In this document: piece after piece, positions 1 through 9,732 of the stretch
Layout of the letters: each line of letters begins with the position of its first letter
How positions within the stretch are numbered: position 1 is the stretch's first letter
Source: Halisarca cf. caerulea
Lineage: Eukaryota; Porifera; Demospongiae; Chondrillida; Halisarcidae
NCBI GenBank assembly: GCA_963170055.1
Contig: CAUJGJ010000397.1
Location: 7,390,001 to 7,454,000 of the forward strand
Direction: 5' to 3'
DNA: 64,000 bases
Notes under the pieces: model-generated
Seen by the model: only the letters and a program-made list of their open reading frames with translations
Database searches by the model: none
Told to the model about the DNA's origin: nothing
Made by a program: the position numbers and the translations under genes

Positions 1-213
1 TGTAACATAAGAAATGCCTTTACACACATACACGTACACACACACACACACACGCGCGCACACACACGCACACGCACACACACACACACACCTGCATGAA
101 TGCATTGATTCACAAGCACAATAATGCTACCAAACTCACCATCCTTTCCATTTGGGATTTAATTTAGTCTTCATGTGAAGAAGCACAATAGAACACAATA
201 ATTCCAGAAACTG

Positions 214-247
<34 letters not shown>

Positions 248-290
248 TGTACACACACACACACACAGGCACATACACACACACACACAC

Positions 291-338
<48 letters not shown>

Positions 339-482
339 TTTATCATAAAATCTTTAGTCTACACAAAACCATGCATTATATCTCAGGCCCAGGATCTTTC
401 AATTCCGTGACGATGATTTCCAAGTGATTCGAGTTTCCAGGGCCATAGGCGGCCCACGAGTTTTTTAAACTCGAATCACTTG
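1..482 (+). mobile_element. 3'-terminal fragment of a Helentron-type Helitron
   Basis: Unique islands between (CA)n tracts (for example 101-215 and 339-420) recur at 24963-25744 in the same order. The fragment ends in a stem-loop at 421-482 with 16-bp arms (CAAGTGATTCGAGTTT and its complement) around a GGCC-rich loop. The same hairpin ends the coding Helentrons at 41626 and 56821, and the sequence just inside it (GATCTTTCAATTC) matches copy C. It is therefore a 3' end, possibly of a related subfamily. The element continues off the left edge. No coding sequence is visible here; the Cys/Val-rich frames are repeat translations. Confidence 0.75.
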
Positions 483-713
483 TTCTGTGTCTCTCTCTCT
501 GTCTGTGCATGTGTATGTGTACAATGTGTATTTGTGCCACTAGTACATTATATACTGTTCACTATGTAAAGTATGTTGGTCAATTGTTTGTTGAATGTGT
601 GTATTTGTATGAGTAAATGTGTTTTAAACTGTGTACATATGTACACACACAAACTGAAACATTTACACACATACTCACTGAGACATGTACATGTGTGCAT
701 GTACACACACTGA

Positions 714-855
714 GAAATTACAGAATATTTATAAAAATGGAAGTCATAGCACTTACAGTGTAAAGAAAAGTGGATATGTTAAGGCATAAATACAAACACT
801 AAGACATGTACATGCATATACACACACGGAGACATGTAGACGTGTCATACATACA

Positions 856-894
<39 letters not shown>

Positions 895-1050
895 AGACAT
901 GTAAATGCGTACACACACATACACTGAGATAATTACAGAAACTTGTAAGAATGGAAGGCACAGCACTCACAGAGTATAAGGAATATTGGCTATGTTAAGG
1001 CATATACACAAACATTAAGACATGTACTTGTGTACACACAGAGAGACATG

Positions 1051-1091
<41 letters not shown>

Positions 1092-1345
1092 TGAGACGTG
1101 TACATGCATGTACACACACATACTGAGAGTTTATTACAGGAAATTATAAAATGGAAGGCATAAGATAGCACTCACAGTGTAATGAATAGTGGTTATGTTA
1201 AGGTATAAACAAACACACATACTAAGGCATGTACATGCGTACACACAGAGAGAGAGAAACATGTACATGCATACACACACACTGAGACATGTCTGTTCAC
1301 GCATACACATACATGCACACACATTGAGACATGTACATGTGTATA
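714..1345. repeat. Three-copy tandem repeat of about 0.2 kb with CA tracts
   Basis: Units begin near 714, 930 and 1131. Each starts with a TTACAG...AAAATGGAAGGCA-like block, followed by a GTTATGTTAAGGCATA-like block, ACTAAGACATGTACATG and a CA run with ACTGAGACATGTACATG. Similar GAGACATGTACA-type motifs occur in reverse orientation at 52320-52560, upstream of Helentron copy B. The array may therefore belong to Helentron 5' flanking DNA. I see no gene in 484-1560. Confidence 0.7.
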
Positions 1346-1559
1346 CACAAACGCTCATGATTATAGTTTTGCATTGTGATGTGTGTTATAAGTAATAAAA
1401 ATATTATTAATAAAGGAATATTAACTGATATGCGCATAACCACATGCACACACACATTCATCTGCTGTGTTCTAATTTAAACATTGGTCAGCATGAATTT
1501 ATAATTCTTAGCATTAAGTACAAAATTAATATTAATAAAATTGAATGTTAAAACATGAG

Positions 1560-1568
1560 GTTACTAAC
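1560..1568. repeat. 9-bp target-site duplication of the MULE, left
   Basis: GTTACTAAC lies immediately outside the left TIR, which starts GGGATGTTG at 1569. It is identical to the copy outside the right TIR. Confidence 0.9.
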
Positions 1569-1640
1569 GGGATGTTGTAAAATGCGGATCACGGAACGCG
1601 GATCACGGATCACGGATCACCACAAGTCACGAGACGGTCA
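1569..1640 (+). repeat. Left TIR of the MULE
   Basis: This 72-bp stretch includes overlapping GGATCAC motifs (GCGGATCACGGAACGCGG and onward). It pairs with 7709-7780 in inverted orientation. The repeated GGATCAC units could be transposase-binding sites (inference). Confidence 0.9.
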
Positions 1641-2686
1641 CACCATAGTCACACACATGTCCTCGCTGACTTGTGGCAGTTCACACGCGACGAACGTATG
1701 ATTACTTCTTGTTGTTGATGAGATAAGCAAAGCTTCCTAGGTGTCATTCAACGTTTAACAGCCACACAAACCCGTCATTCAACGTTTAACAGCCACACAA
1801 ACCCGGTTTTGACTTTCTTGAGTGCTACATCCCGATAAATCTCACTACAAAGACGTGAGTTAGTCTTTGATCAGTGTTGACCTTTGTCGTACTGTGGGAC
1901 CATAGATAATACAAACGTATGGTGGGACCAACCTGTGTGGAAGACAGGGCGGTGGAAGATCTGTGAAGTCACTGTTAGTAAGACCACCCTTTCCTTTCAT
2001 GTGCTTTGGACTCCAAGCATTGCTAGCATCCCATGAGCTCCTATCACTTATGGCTGTCTTTGATGCATTTCTGAATGTACACTTGCAGCCTAGTGAGCTA
2101 GATCAATTGAGATAGAGATCAGTCCATTCTGCATAAATCCACAATTATATATACCCGAAAGCAGAACATTATTATAATGCCCACATCTTATTCATGCTGA
2201 TTTGTGGTACTACTATATGACATTGTGCACAGGTCCATAAATAACCCTGTACATGAAATTCAAAGGCCTGAACCTAGTACATCCTAGCCTCTGCACCCTG
2301 CCTACCTAACACATTAACGATAAGGGAGAGCACAAGGTGAACCCCTTCTTGCAGGGTATGGCATTACCCCCCAGGTGGCATGCAAGCTAACTAGCTAGCG
2401 TGTCTATCATTCCCTTCCGCAAAGAGAGTATTCCTCAAGGTCCGCACTGCTCTGATATTCTCATATTTATACAAAGCAGCTCATATATAGGTGCAGCCCT
2501 TATTACAGTGCTGAATTGAGTGTGTTTTAGCTGCATGAAATACTTCATGTAAAGGTGCATTCTGTGCATATACCGAAACAGTGCATGTATATGCACATTC
2601 TGCATGTGCATATACTCTGAAAATAGCACACTAACACAGTAACACAATATTTAGTAACAGAAGATGGTTACCGTAGTCCATTACTA

Positions 2687-2736
<50 letters not shown>

Positions 2737-3040
2737 CACATGTACCATGTGATCCGCATTTTGCAACATCTCGCTGGAAGCTAGGGGAGCACAGCCTGTT
2801 TCGTCTAGATGCATTAATCCCATTCAACTATGTTAAATGATGATCAATGGCTTGTAACTACAGTTATACTGTTAAAACTTACATGTAGTACGTAAGTGTG
2901 ACTGTATATGACCATAAGGGCGACATTATTACTTATATTAATAATAATAAATGATATTTGGCAATAATATAGATTAAACTGCAATGATCAATGAATACAT
3001 TGAGAGTTCATATTTAGTTACGGCAACATGGCATAATTGT

Positions 3041-6000
3041 TCACAAAACTATTCCAAACTCTTGCTCCAACAGCATAGAGTATTCCACATTGGATAATAA
3101 TTTATTACGCAGAGCCGATGGGATGACCAACTTAGATGGGTTGAAGTATGGGCACTGTAATTTGATACATTTTGCACTTGCATGGTAATGCACATTTGTA
3201 CCCACTAGCATCATTCTTCTGACTGCCCTGTTGAGAATCTGTCGTGTTTCAGGGTGGCACACACAGATATCATGAGGAGGGTTATGGTTGTTGTATCCAA
3301 AGCGGCACCCTCCACAAACCTTAATGCTCAAAGTCAATAGTTTGAGTGTGAAAGGGTGTTCACTGGGTGTTATCAGCAAGTGGTTACGTGAAGATGACAC
3401 AGGTTGACTTAGCAGAAAAGGTTCTACTGTAGAATCTGAAGGAACATTTGGTGCAGGGGCTGGTATAGTTAAAACTCGAGAATGAGATGGTGGATTCTGC
3501 AATAATGGCGATCCAGTTACAATTCTTTGTCGCAAAGGAAGTGAATCAGATGCGGATGGCTGTGTAGCTGCACGTTTCCTTGGTTTAGGCTTGCTCCTTC
3601 CACCCTTCTCACCAGCTCCTGTTGGTAATCCATGATATATCATGGACGAGAGGTTAACTGTAGGTGACTTTCCTTTTGCTAAAACTTTGAGGAAAGCTTT
3701 CAATAATCCATTTATCTCAGCCACAGCAATGGTGTGACTACAAAATTTGTACACTTTGTACCTAGGACAGTTGGAGTCACAAACAAATTTATTTTGATTG
3801 TTCCTGGCTGGTGAAACATGGTGTGGAGTTTTACTGGAAGAGGAGGCAACCATACGAGCTCTGCAGCTGCTACTTTCACCTGGAACTGCAGTGATAAAGT
3901 TTTCAGTTTTGATTAACATCAGTGCCTTTTTCCAAATCTCTTCCAGGACATGCACTTCATACACACCAGTTTGTAGCAAAATGTCAAATGTCTCTGACAG
4001 TTGTGACTCCGTAGGGTCTGAGCTTGATGCTGATTGCCTCGACTCGCATGTGGAAACAATTTGGCTTTCTGTTGTTGGTTCGGTGCATGGTTGGGAACTT
4101 GCCATAGATTCTGTCGAACGACCAGGCTTTGATCTCCATTCACCAACATGAAGGTGAGCTTTCTTCATCATATCCCTCTGTTTACTGTCCAGCTCCCTCA
4201 TTTGGTCAATAAAGTACGGTAGCGAGCATTTCTTGCCATCTACATGGCGTTTCAATAAACGATTGATGGATTCACTTCTGTTGTTGTAAAATGCAGAAGG
4301 AGGGTTTCCCATTCCAGCCTGTATTCGTGGTTGACGAATAGCATTGTTGATAAAAACATTGGAAAATTGAGATTTGAAGTAGCTGTGGAATGATGGTGTC
4401 CGGTTTTCGCCACTTTTGAAGGCTCTATGATCCATTTCCAGTTTATCCCATCGTGACTCCAATGATTGCAACTTTGCATTGAAGTCTTGTGCATCATCAG
4501 CATCAATAAGACTGAGCTCATGAATTCCATCAATGACAGTTCCGAAAATGTCTGCCATTATCTCCTTTTGAGAGAAACTATCCATACACATGCTTGACAG
4601 CTTTCGTTGCAAGTTATCTTTGAGATGCTTAAAACATCTGAGGTGGATTGCTGATGGGAGATTGCCATGGATCGCCTTGCAGAGAGCACTTTCGCCATCA
4701 CTTCCCATTGCCCGTATTTTTCTGAGCATTGGTCTCTTCCCCAGCAACTGCGAGAGAAACGTGTGATAGCTTTCGTAATCCATTCGATGATGAATCAAAA
4801 CTGGTCCAATATACGTTGGTATACCACTTGTGCGTTTCACAATATAATCTTTCAGACCAAAAACAAGTGGGGTGACAAAGTAATTGCCTAAATAGAATGT
4901 TGGATCGATGTGCAATACTGATCCATCTGTACAGGCACAATTCTGTTGTAGTTCATCAAGTTGTGTTTTTGTTCCTAAAATACACAGCGGAGTAGGGTGC
5001 AGTTGAAAAGAAATGATAAAGTCTGAATGCTTAGTGCGTGCCAAATCTGCCACAGCTAACAATGGATCAGCTGATGATGCTGATGTGAATGGAAGTTTCC
5101 GGCGAATGTTAGCAACTTGCTGGTGATTACGAGGTAGTAAGCTGCTTGAGGGAACATCACTCACTCCCCCTACTTGCTCTTCCACATATCGACAGGCATC
5201 CTTAGGCTTCTTTAACATTGCAGATTCTTTTAGCTTGTCCATTGTGCTACAGACTTGGCGTTTGTATGGAGTTGAAGTCTTTGCATTCCCATGTGCTTTC
5301 GCCACAATGTCATGCTCATCTCCTGTGAAGAAATACCTGATGATGTTTTTCTGAACCATCTTTCCACTGGGCTCTACATTGGTTAGATAGATGAGAGGAG
5401 CTCAATACATGTATTACTTTTAAAACCATGCAAATAATACAGCTGCTGTGGTACAACACTAACCTTGCAAGCTAGTGATAACTTTTCGGAAGTCATCTGA
5501 ATGCTTGTGCTTATAATAGGAGCGTATAAGGCACCAAACAAATGCATCAGGCCTTTTAACCCCACGCTGTTTTACATGGATGTTGGGGATATCACCTTCT
5601 GAGTCAGTTGTACTCTCATTGTCATTTGGTAAGTGTATACTTAACCACAATTTCCTAACACCATTGTTAGTCCATGCTCCATTGTCATCGCATTTTGTGT
5701 CAGCTGTGCTACCCAGTTCTGATGTGTTCACAAGGAACGTGGCTGTCCTCTGTATATTGCGAGGCACAGAATGACATTCAGGTGAATCATCCAAGCCAAG
5801 GAGAATGTAGGCTGACATATAGACAGACTCAGTATCTTTGTTAAGTGGTATGGTGGGCCATTCAGCGTAATCATGATTGCTGATGCTTCTGTACATAGAG
5901 AAATAATACACTGTAACAATAATACCATTATGCATGGTCAGTCTTTTAGTATACACATATAGACAGATCTCACCTTGGCAAATCACTGACAGGTGCATTT

Positions 6001-6261
6001 GTTGAAACATTAGAATCAGCATCCAAATCAAGTGAAAAACTTGTTTGGTCAGATTCATTATCAGATTGCATAGGCCTGTGAAACAAAAACGAGGACATGT
6101 ATACGTATATAATACACTTACAATCTTCCACCATGGCACCTCTATATTGCATGTACATCTAAGGTAAGTAAGTTGCATTTAATGTACTATATAGGTTTTT
6201 AGGGGCTGCCGCAGGCAGCCCCTATATTGTTTTCATTTGGACTTCCGGTGTGTAACGCTCG

Positions 6262-6301
<40 letters not shown>

Positions 6302-6786
6302 TTTGAAGAAAAGTCTTATAATAGAGAATTTATATAATAGTAATAGAGAAGTATGAATTTATATAGAAATGAGTTATAGGAATTGTTTTGAAAACAATTG
6401 CCAAATATGGCAATTGTTTTCAAAACAATCGTCCGGTTACAATAAACAGTATGTTCAATGAATGTTCAGCTGTGCACTAACCCTTCAATGTTTTGCAAGT
6501 AATTCGAGCGTGTGGGGCGGCAGCCCCCACGAGTTTTTAACTCAAATTACTTGTTATATCAAATATACCTCTGCAAGCTGGAAAGGTGATCAAAACTTGT
6601 TGCAGGCAAATTGTCATTAGTTGACTCTTCACTGGACAGATCCAATTGTATAGGATTGTGTGTGCTCTCCCCTTGCATAGTAGCACACGATTTTTCCCAC
6701 ACATCATTCAGTTTTTGGGCCGCCAGAAGGCGGCCCTATATTGTTTTTACTTTCACCGGAAGTGTCCGGAATGTCCGGAACGATGT

Positions 6787-6873
<87 letters not shown>

Positions 6874-7611
6874 AACAACATGGCAGATGCGACGTCGGTA
6901 CAAAATCTTTCGGCTATATTTTGGTGAAATTCATTCGTTTGCTCCTGATTTTATCAGCGAAGGGTCTTTTAGACTAGAAGAGTTCTTCGAAATATTATTT
7001 TAGTTAATAACGCCGATTTCCAAGCGATTCGAGTTTCCAGGGCCACGAGTTTTTTAAACTCGAATCGCTTGTTCCTTCTTTGGTTGCAGGACATCATCAT
7101 CAGTATCCAAATCAACTGAATAAGTCTCATTAGCATCATGTATGGAACTAAAAAGGCCAAAGTAAAATATACCATAATATTGTTGCATTAAGCAAGGCCC
7201 ATGCATATAGGTATAATAATATTAATATAGAAAACACGTGAGTCAGACGTTCTAAATGACCGTATTCGAGAATGCATGGATTGAATTTGCAGGCGATTAG
7301 AGCATACATACCATAAAACATATAGTGTAGTTATGAATCAAAAGGAAAAGTAACATGCATGCAGCATAATATGAGTCAACTTGTAATACATGTACTATAA
7401 CAGCTTACCTCTGCAAACTAGAAAAGAGGTCAGGACTTGCTGGAAACATTTCAGAACTTTGTTCTTCGGCGGATAGATCCAGAAGTATTGGATCGTGGGT
7501 ACGCCAAGGAGCACCAGACTTTTCATGCGCACAATCGCCCTCCAGTTTTTCCTTCTTTAATTGAAAGGGACTGTAGGGGCTGTAGCTTGGAGGGGAAGGA
7601 GACGAGTCCAT
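3041..7611 (-). CDS. MULE transposase gene, five exons, exon 2 interrupted by insertion
   Basis: Exons read by splice consensus and phase: 7611-7409, 7147-6569, 6075-5974, 5888-5464, 5373-3041. All four junctions keep the reading frame (phases 2,2,2,1). The first ATG is 7611; the longer frame upstream begins at TTG. Exons 1 and 2 contain parallel segments (KKE ... LDLS-EE ... FSSLQR/LSSLQR), suggesting an exon duplication. The last exon (772 codons from the ATG at 5359) holds the catalytic core: D152 (HIDPTF), D221 followed by C242-x2-H245 (RCFKHL), E363 (RSESINR), then a SWIM-like zinc finger C527-x3-C531-x8-C540-S-H542, and a Cys/His-rich C-terminus. It would cut and join the element's TIRs in the nucleus. 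Exon 2 is split by a 359-bp Helentron derivative at 6713-7071, so this copy is probably dead although the core is intact. Confidence 0.85.
6197..6553 (+). mobile_element. Family-1 non-autonomous Helentron, full length, in a MULE intron
   Basis: The 5' end TTTTAGGGGCTGCCGCAGGC folds into a perfect GGGGCTGCC/GGCAGCCCC hairpin. It is followed by TATATTGTTTTCATTTGGAC, an ACTTCCGG motif and an (AT)n tract. An internal inverted repeat of CAATTGTTTTGAAAACAATTG-type arms follows. The 3' hairpin (6499-6553) has stem CAAGTAATTCGAG and a GGGGCGGCAGCCCC loop. The 51726-52084 copy matches end to end. Insertion lies between two T residues, as expected for Helentrons. It sits in the intron between exons 2 and 3 of the MULE gene. 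No coding capacity. Confidence 0.8.
6713..7071 (+). mobile_element. Family-2 non-autonomous Helentron inside MULE exon 2
   Basis: The 5' end TTTTGGGCCGCC folds with GGCGGCCC. It is followed by TATATTGTTTTTACTTTCA, CCGGAAGTGTCCGGAATGTC and a long (AT)n tract (6789-6870). A segment with CAACATGGCAGATGCG follows, then a 3' hairpin CAAGCGATTCGAG...CTCGAATCGCTTG. The loop has lost about 10 bp (ATAGGCGGCC) relative to the copy at 9622-9941. Removing the element restores an uninterrupted reading frame across MULE exon 2, which fixes the insertion between two T residues. Confidence 0.85.
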
Positions 7612-7708
7612 AGCGGAACTGAAAGCCAACTTCCTCGACGATCGTTGTGCAGCTGCACGGTCGTGGCGCGTTATAAGCTATTGGCGGCTGGATCATATGC
7701 ATGTGACA

Positions 7709-7780
7709 TGACCGTCTCGTGACTTGTGGTGATCCGTGATCTGTGATCCGCATTCCGTGATCCGCGTTTTACAACATCCC
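7709..7780 (-). repeat. Right TIR of the MULE
   Basis: This is the inverted partner of 1569-1640. It lies 97 bp upstream of the presumed start codon of the transposase gene (7611), so it probably also holds the promoter (inference). Confidence 0.9.
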
Positions 7781-7789
7781 GTTACTAAC
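7781..7789. repeat. 9-bp target-site duplication of the MULE, right
   Basis: GTTACTAAC lies immediately outside the right TIR, which ends CAACATCCC at 7780. It is a perfect copy of 1560-1568. Confidence 0.9.
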
Positions 7790-8755
7790 TGTTAAAGTAA
7801 GTTACATGATGATGTTCGAAAAAGTACAACTGAAATAAGACAAGAACGATACAATACAAACAGTCTTACCGTGTTGATTGATGATGCCGTCGAAATACAA
7901 AATAGGCGTCGGGTATCTATAAAAATGAATAAGTAATTACTCAAAATAATCACACAGGGTATGCAATAGCAGATTTACCTCTTCAGGGTATCCCAAATTA
8001 AGAAAATGTTCCGTTTAAGTCTCTTAGAAGTGGAAAGTGCTAACAAGTCCTTTCAGCATATTCTAGTCAATTTAAAAATTGCTCCGAATAAAAATTCCCT
8101 ACAAAAAAGCATAAAATAGGTTAAGAAAAGCCCAACATCATAGCAACAGTTCGTGTAACTTACAAATATTCTTGATACAACCGAACAAACAATCTGAACT
8201 TAAACAAATCAAATCTTTTAACAATAAATATTGTTAAAAGTGTAAATAGTAGCGATTCGACCACAACGACTGACTGTAATAAGGCTATGAAAAGTATCCA
8301 TATAGGAAAAGTCTTCTCAATAGCGAACCAACATTTCACACTTGACAAATTTCCCCTTCCTCAGTCACGTGATAAAGTGATTATGTAAGTCTAAGAATTC
8401 ACATAAGAATAAATTATGCTAAAATTCATGTTGCGGACTCAAATACGGAGTAATGGAATCGCTCCCCTTTTTGTTTGTGTGTATTTTCACTGTACTGGTG
8501 TAAGAGTTTGTTGTATTGGTGTGAACCTCACACTTTATTTCTAACATTATACCTAGCACTTACACATTGCCATACACATACACGCATACTATGTACTATA
8601 AATAAGAATATTGTGTAAAATATACAATGTTTATACTCCACAATCACTCCATGCATGCATACAATATACTGTTGCCCTAACATTAATTAATAATAAACCA
8701 TATAAAAGAAACTAACTTTGCACTGACATACCTTTTAGTACTGCACTAAAAATTG

Positions 8756-8765
8756 TACACACACA

Positions 8766-8804
<39 letters not shown>

Positions 8805-8943
8805 ACACACACAAGCACTCACATCCATGTATAAGAATATGTAAAATCTACGATTATACTACACAATCACCCCACACATGCATATGATATACTGCTGCAT
8901 TAATTTAACCTTTTCTTACTGCAATATACATTGTACACACACA

Positions 8944-8977
<34 letters not shown>

Positions 8978-9049
8978 ACACACACACACACACACACACA
9001 TACATGCACACACACATACACATGGGCGCACACATACACACACACACAG

Positions 9050-9124
<75 letters not shown>

Positions 9125-9180
9125 TACACACACACATACACGTGGGTGCACACAAACACACACACACACACACACACATG
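8756..9180. repeat. (CA)n microsatellite cluster in the Helentron 5' region
   Basis: CA runs at 8756-8815 and 8933-9180 are separated by a short unique block that recurs (AAGAATATGTAAAAT / ATATGTAAAATATGC). The corresponding place in copy B (50810-50845) has a shorter GT/CA run, so the tract belongs to the element and has expanded here. Six-frame Cys/Val and His/Thr translations are artefacts. Confidence 0.8.
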
Positions 9181-9403
9181 TACATATGTAAAATATGCAA
9201 AGTTTATACACCACCAACACCCCACATACTCGTGCTCTAACATACCTTTTCTTACTACGCTATGTCCATACACACACCAGCAAACAACACACACACATAA
9301 CACATAGAAAAGTATTTACTGCTTTGCTGGACTTTCAGAAGTCAATTTAGTTATTGAATTCATTTTATTATGACGTACCATTATTTTCTTTCTCTTCATC
9401 CAG

Positions 9404-9695
9404 GGTAGAGTTTCTAGCAAGATCTATGGTGCATGTAATCACCGGTATAGCTTGGTGCAACAGCATGTAGCTGAGTTATTAGATTGTATTACTTGTAATT
9501 GTGTATGTAGTCAGCACAAGTGCAACATTTGCATATTTCACATTTATCCACATGGCCAGATAGTCACATTTGTCCACAAGAGCTGTTTATCAGCTATGGG
9601 CTGTACCTCAGATAATTCAGTTTTTGGGCCGCCGGAAGGCGGCCCTATATTGTTTTTACTTTCACCGGAAGTGTCCGGAATGTCCGGAACGATGT

Positions 9696-9732
<37 letters not shown>

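Larger units (their letters stand above)
1569..7780 (-). mobile_element. Complete MULE (Mutator-like) DNA transposon, 6.2 kb
   Basis: The ends carry 72-bp terminal inverted repeats (1569-1640 and 7709-7780, about 3 mismatches), both starting GGGATGTTGTAAAA. The element is flanked by a perfect 9-bp direct repeat GTTACTAAC (1560-1568 and 7781-7789). A 9-bp duplication plus long TIRs plus a DDE/SWIM-type transposase gene (minus strand, 7611-3041) is the Mutator-like pattern. The half at 1641-3040 is non-coding and holds a (CA)n tract (2689-2735) and a degenerate copy of the right TIR end (2749-2773). Two short Helentron derivatives have inserted inside it (6197-6553 and 6713-7071). The DNA right of it matches the 5' region of Helentron copy B, so it landed in Helentron copy A. 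Confidence 0.9.

Noticed and set aside
2749..2773. Right end of a second, shorter MULE (1569-2773)
   Set aside because: It resembles the right TIR for about 25 bp only and has no matching target duplication; more likely an internal TIR remnant.
8900..9303. Long CVCVCV / HTHTHT reading frames over CA tracts (also at 136-346, 16347-16694, 19292-19656, 23581-24007, 25138-25712, 32241-33738, 54188-55340)
   Set aside because: They are six-frame translations of (CA)n/(GT)n microsatellites; dinucleotide repeats contain no stops, so long frames arise without coding.
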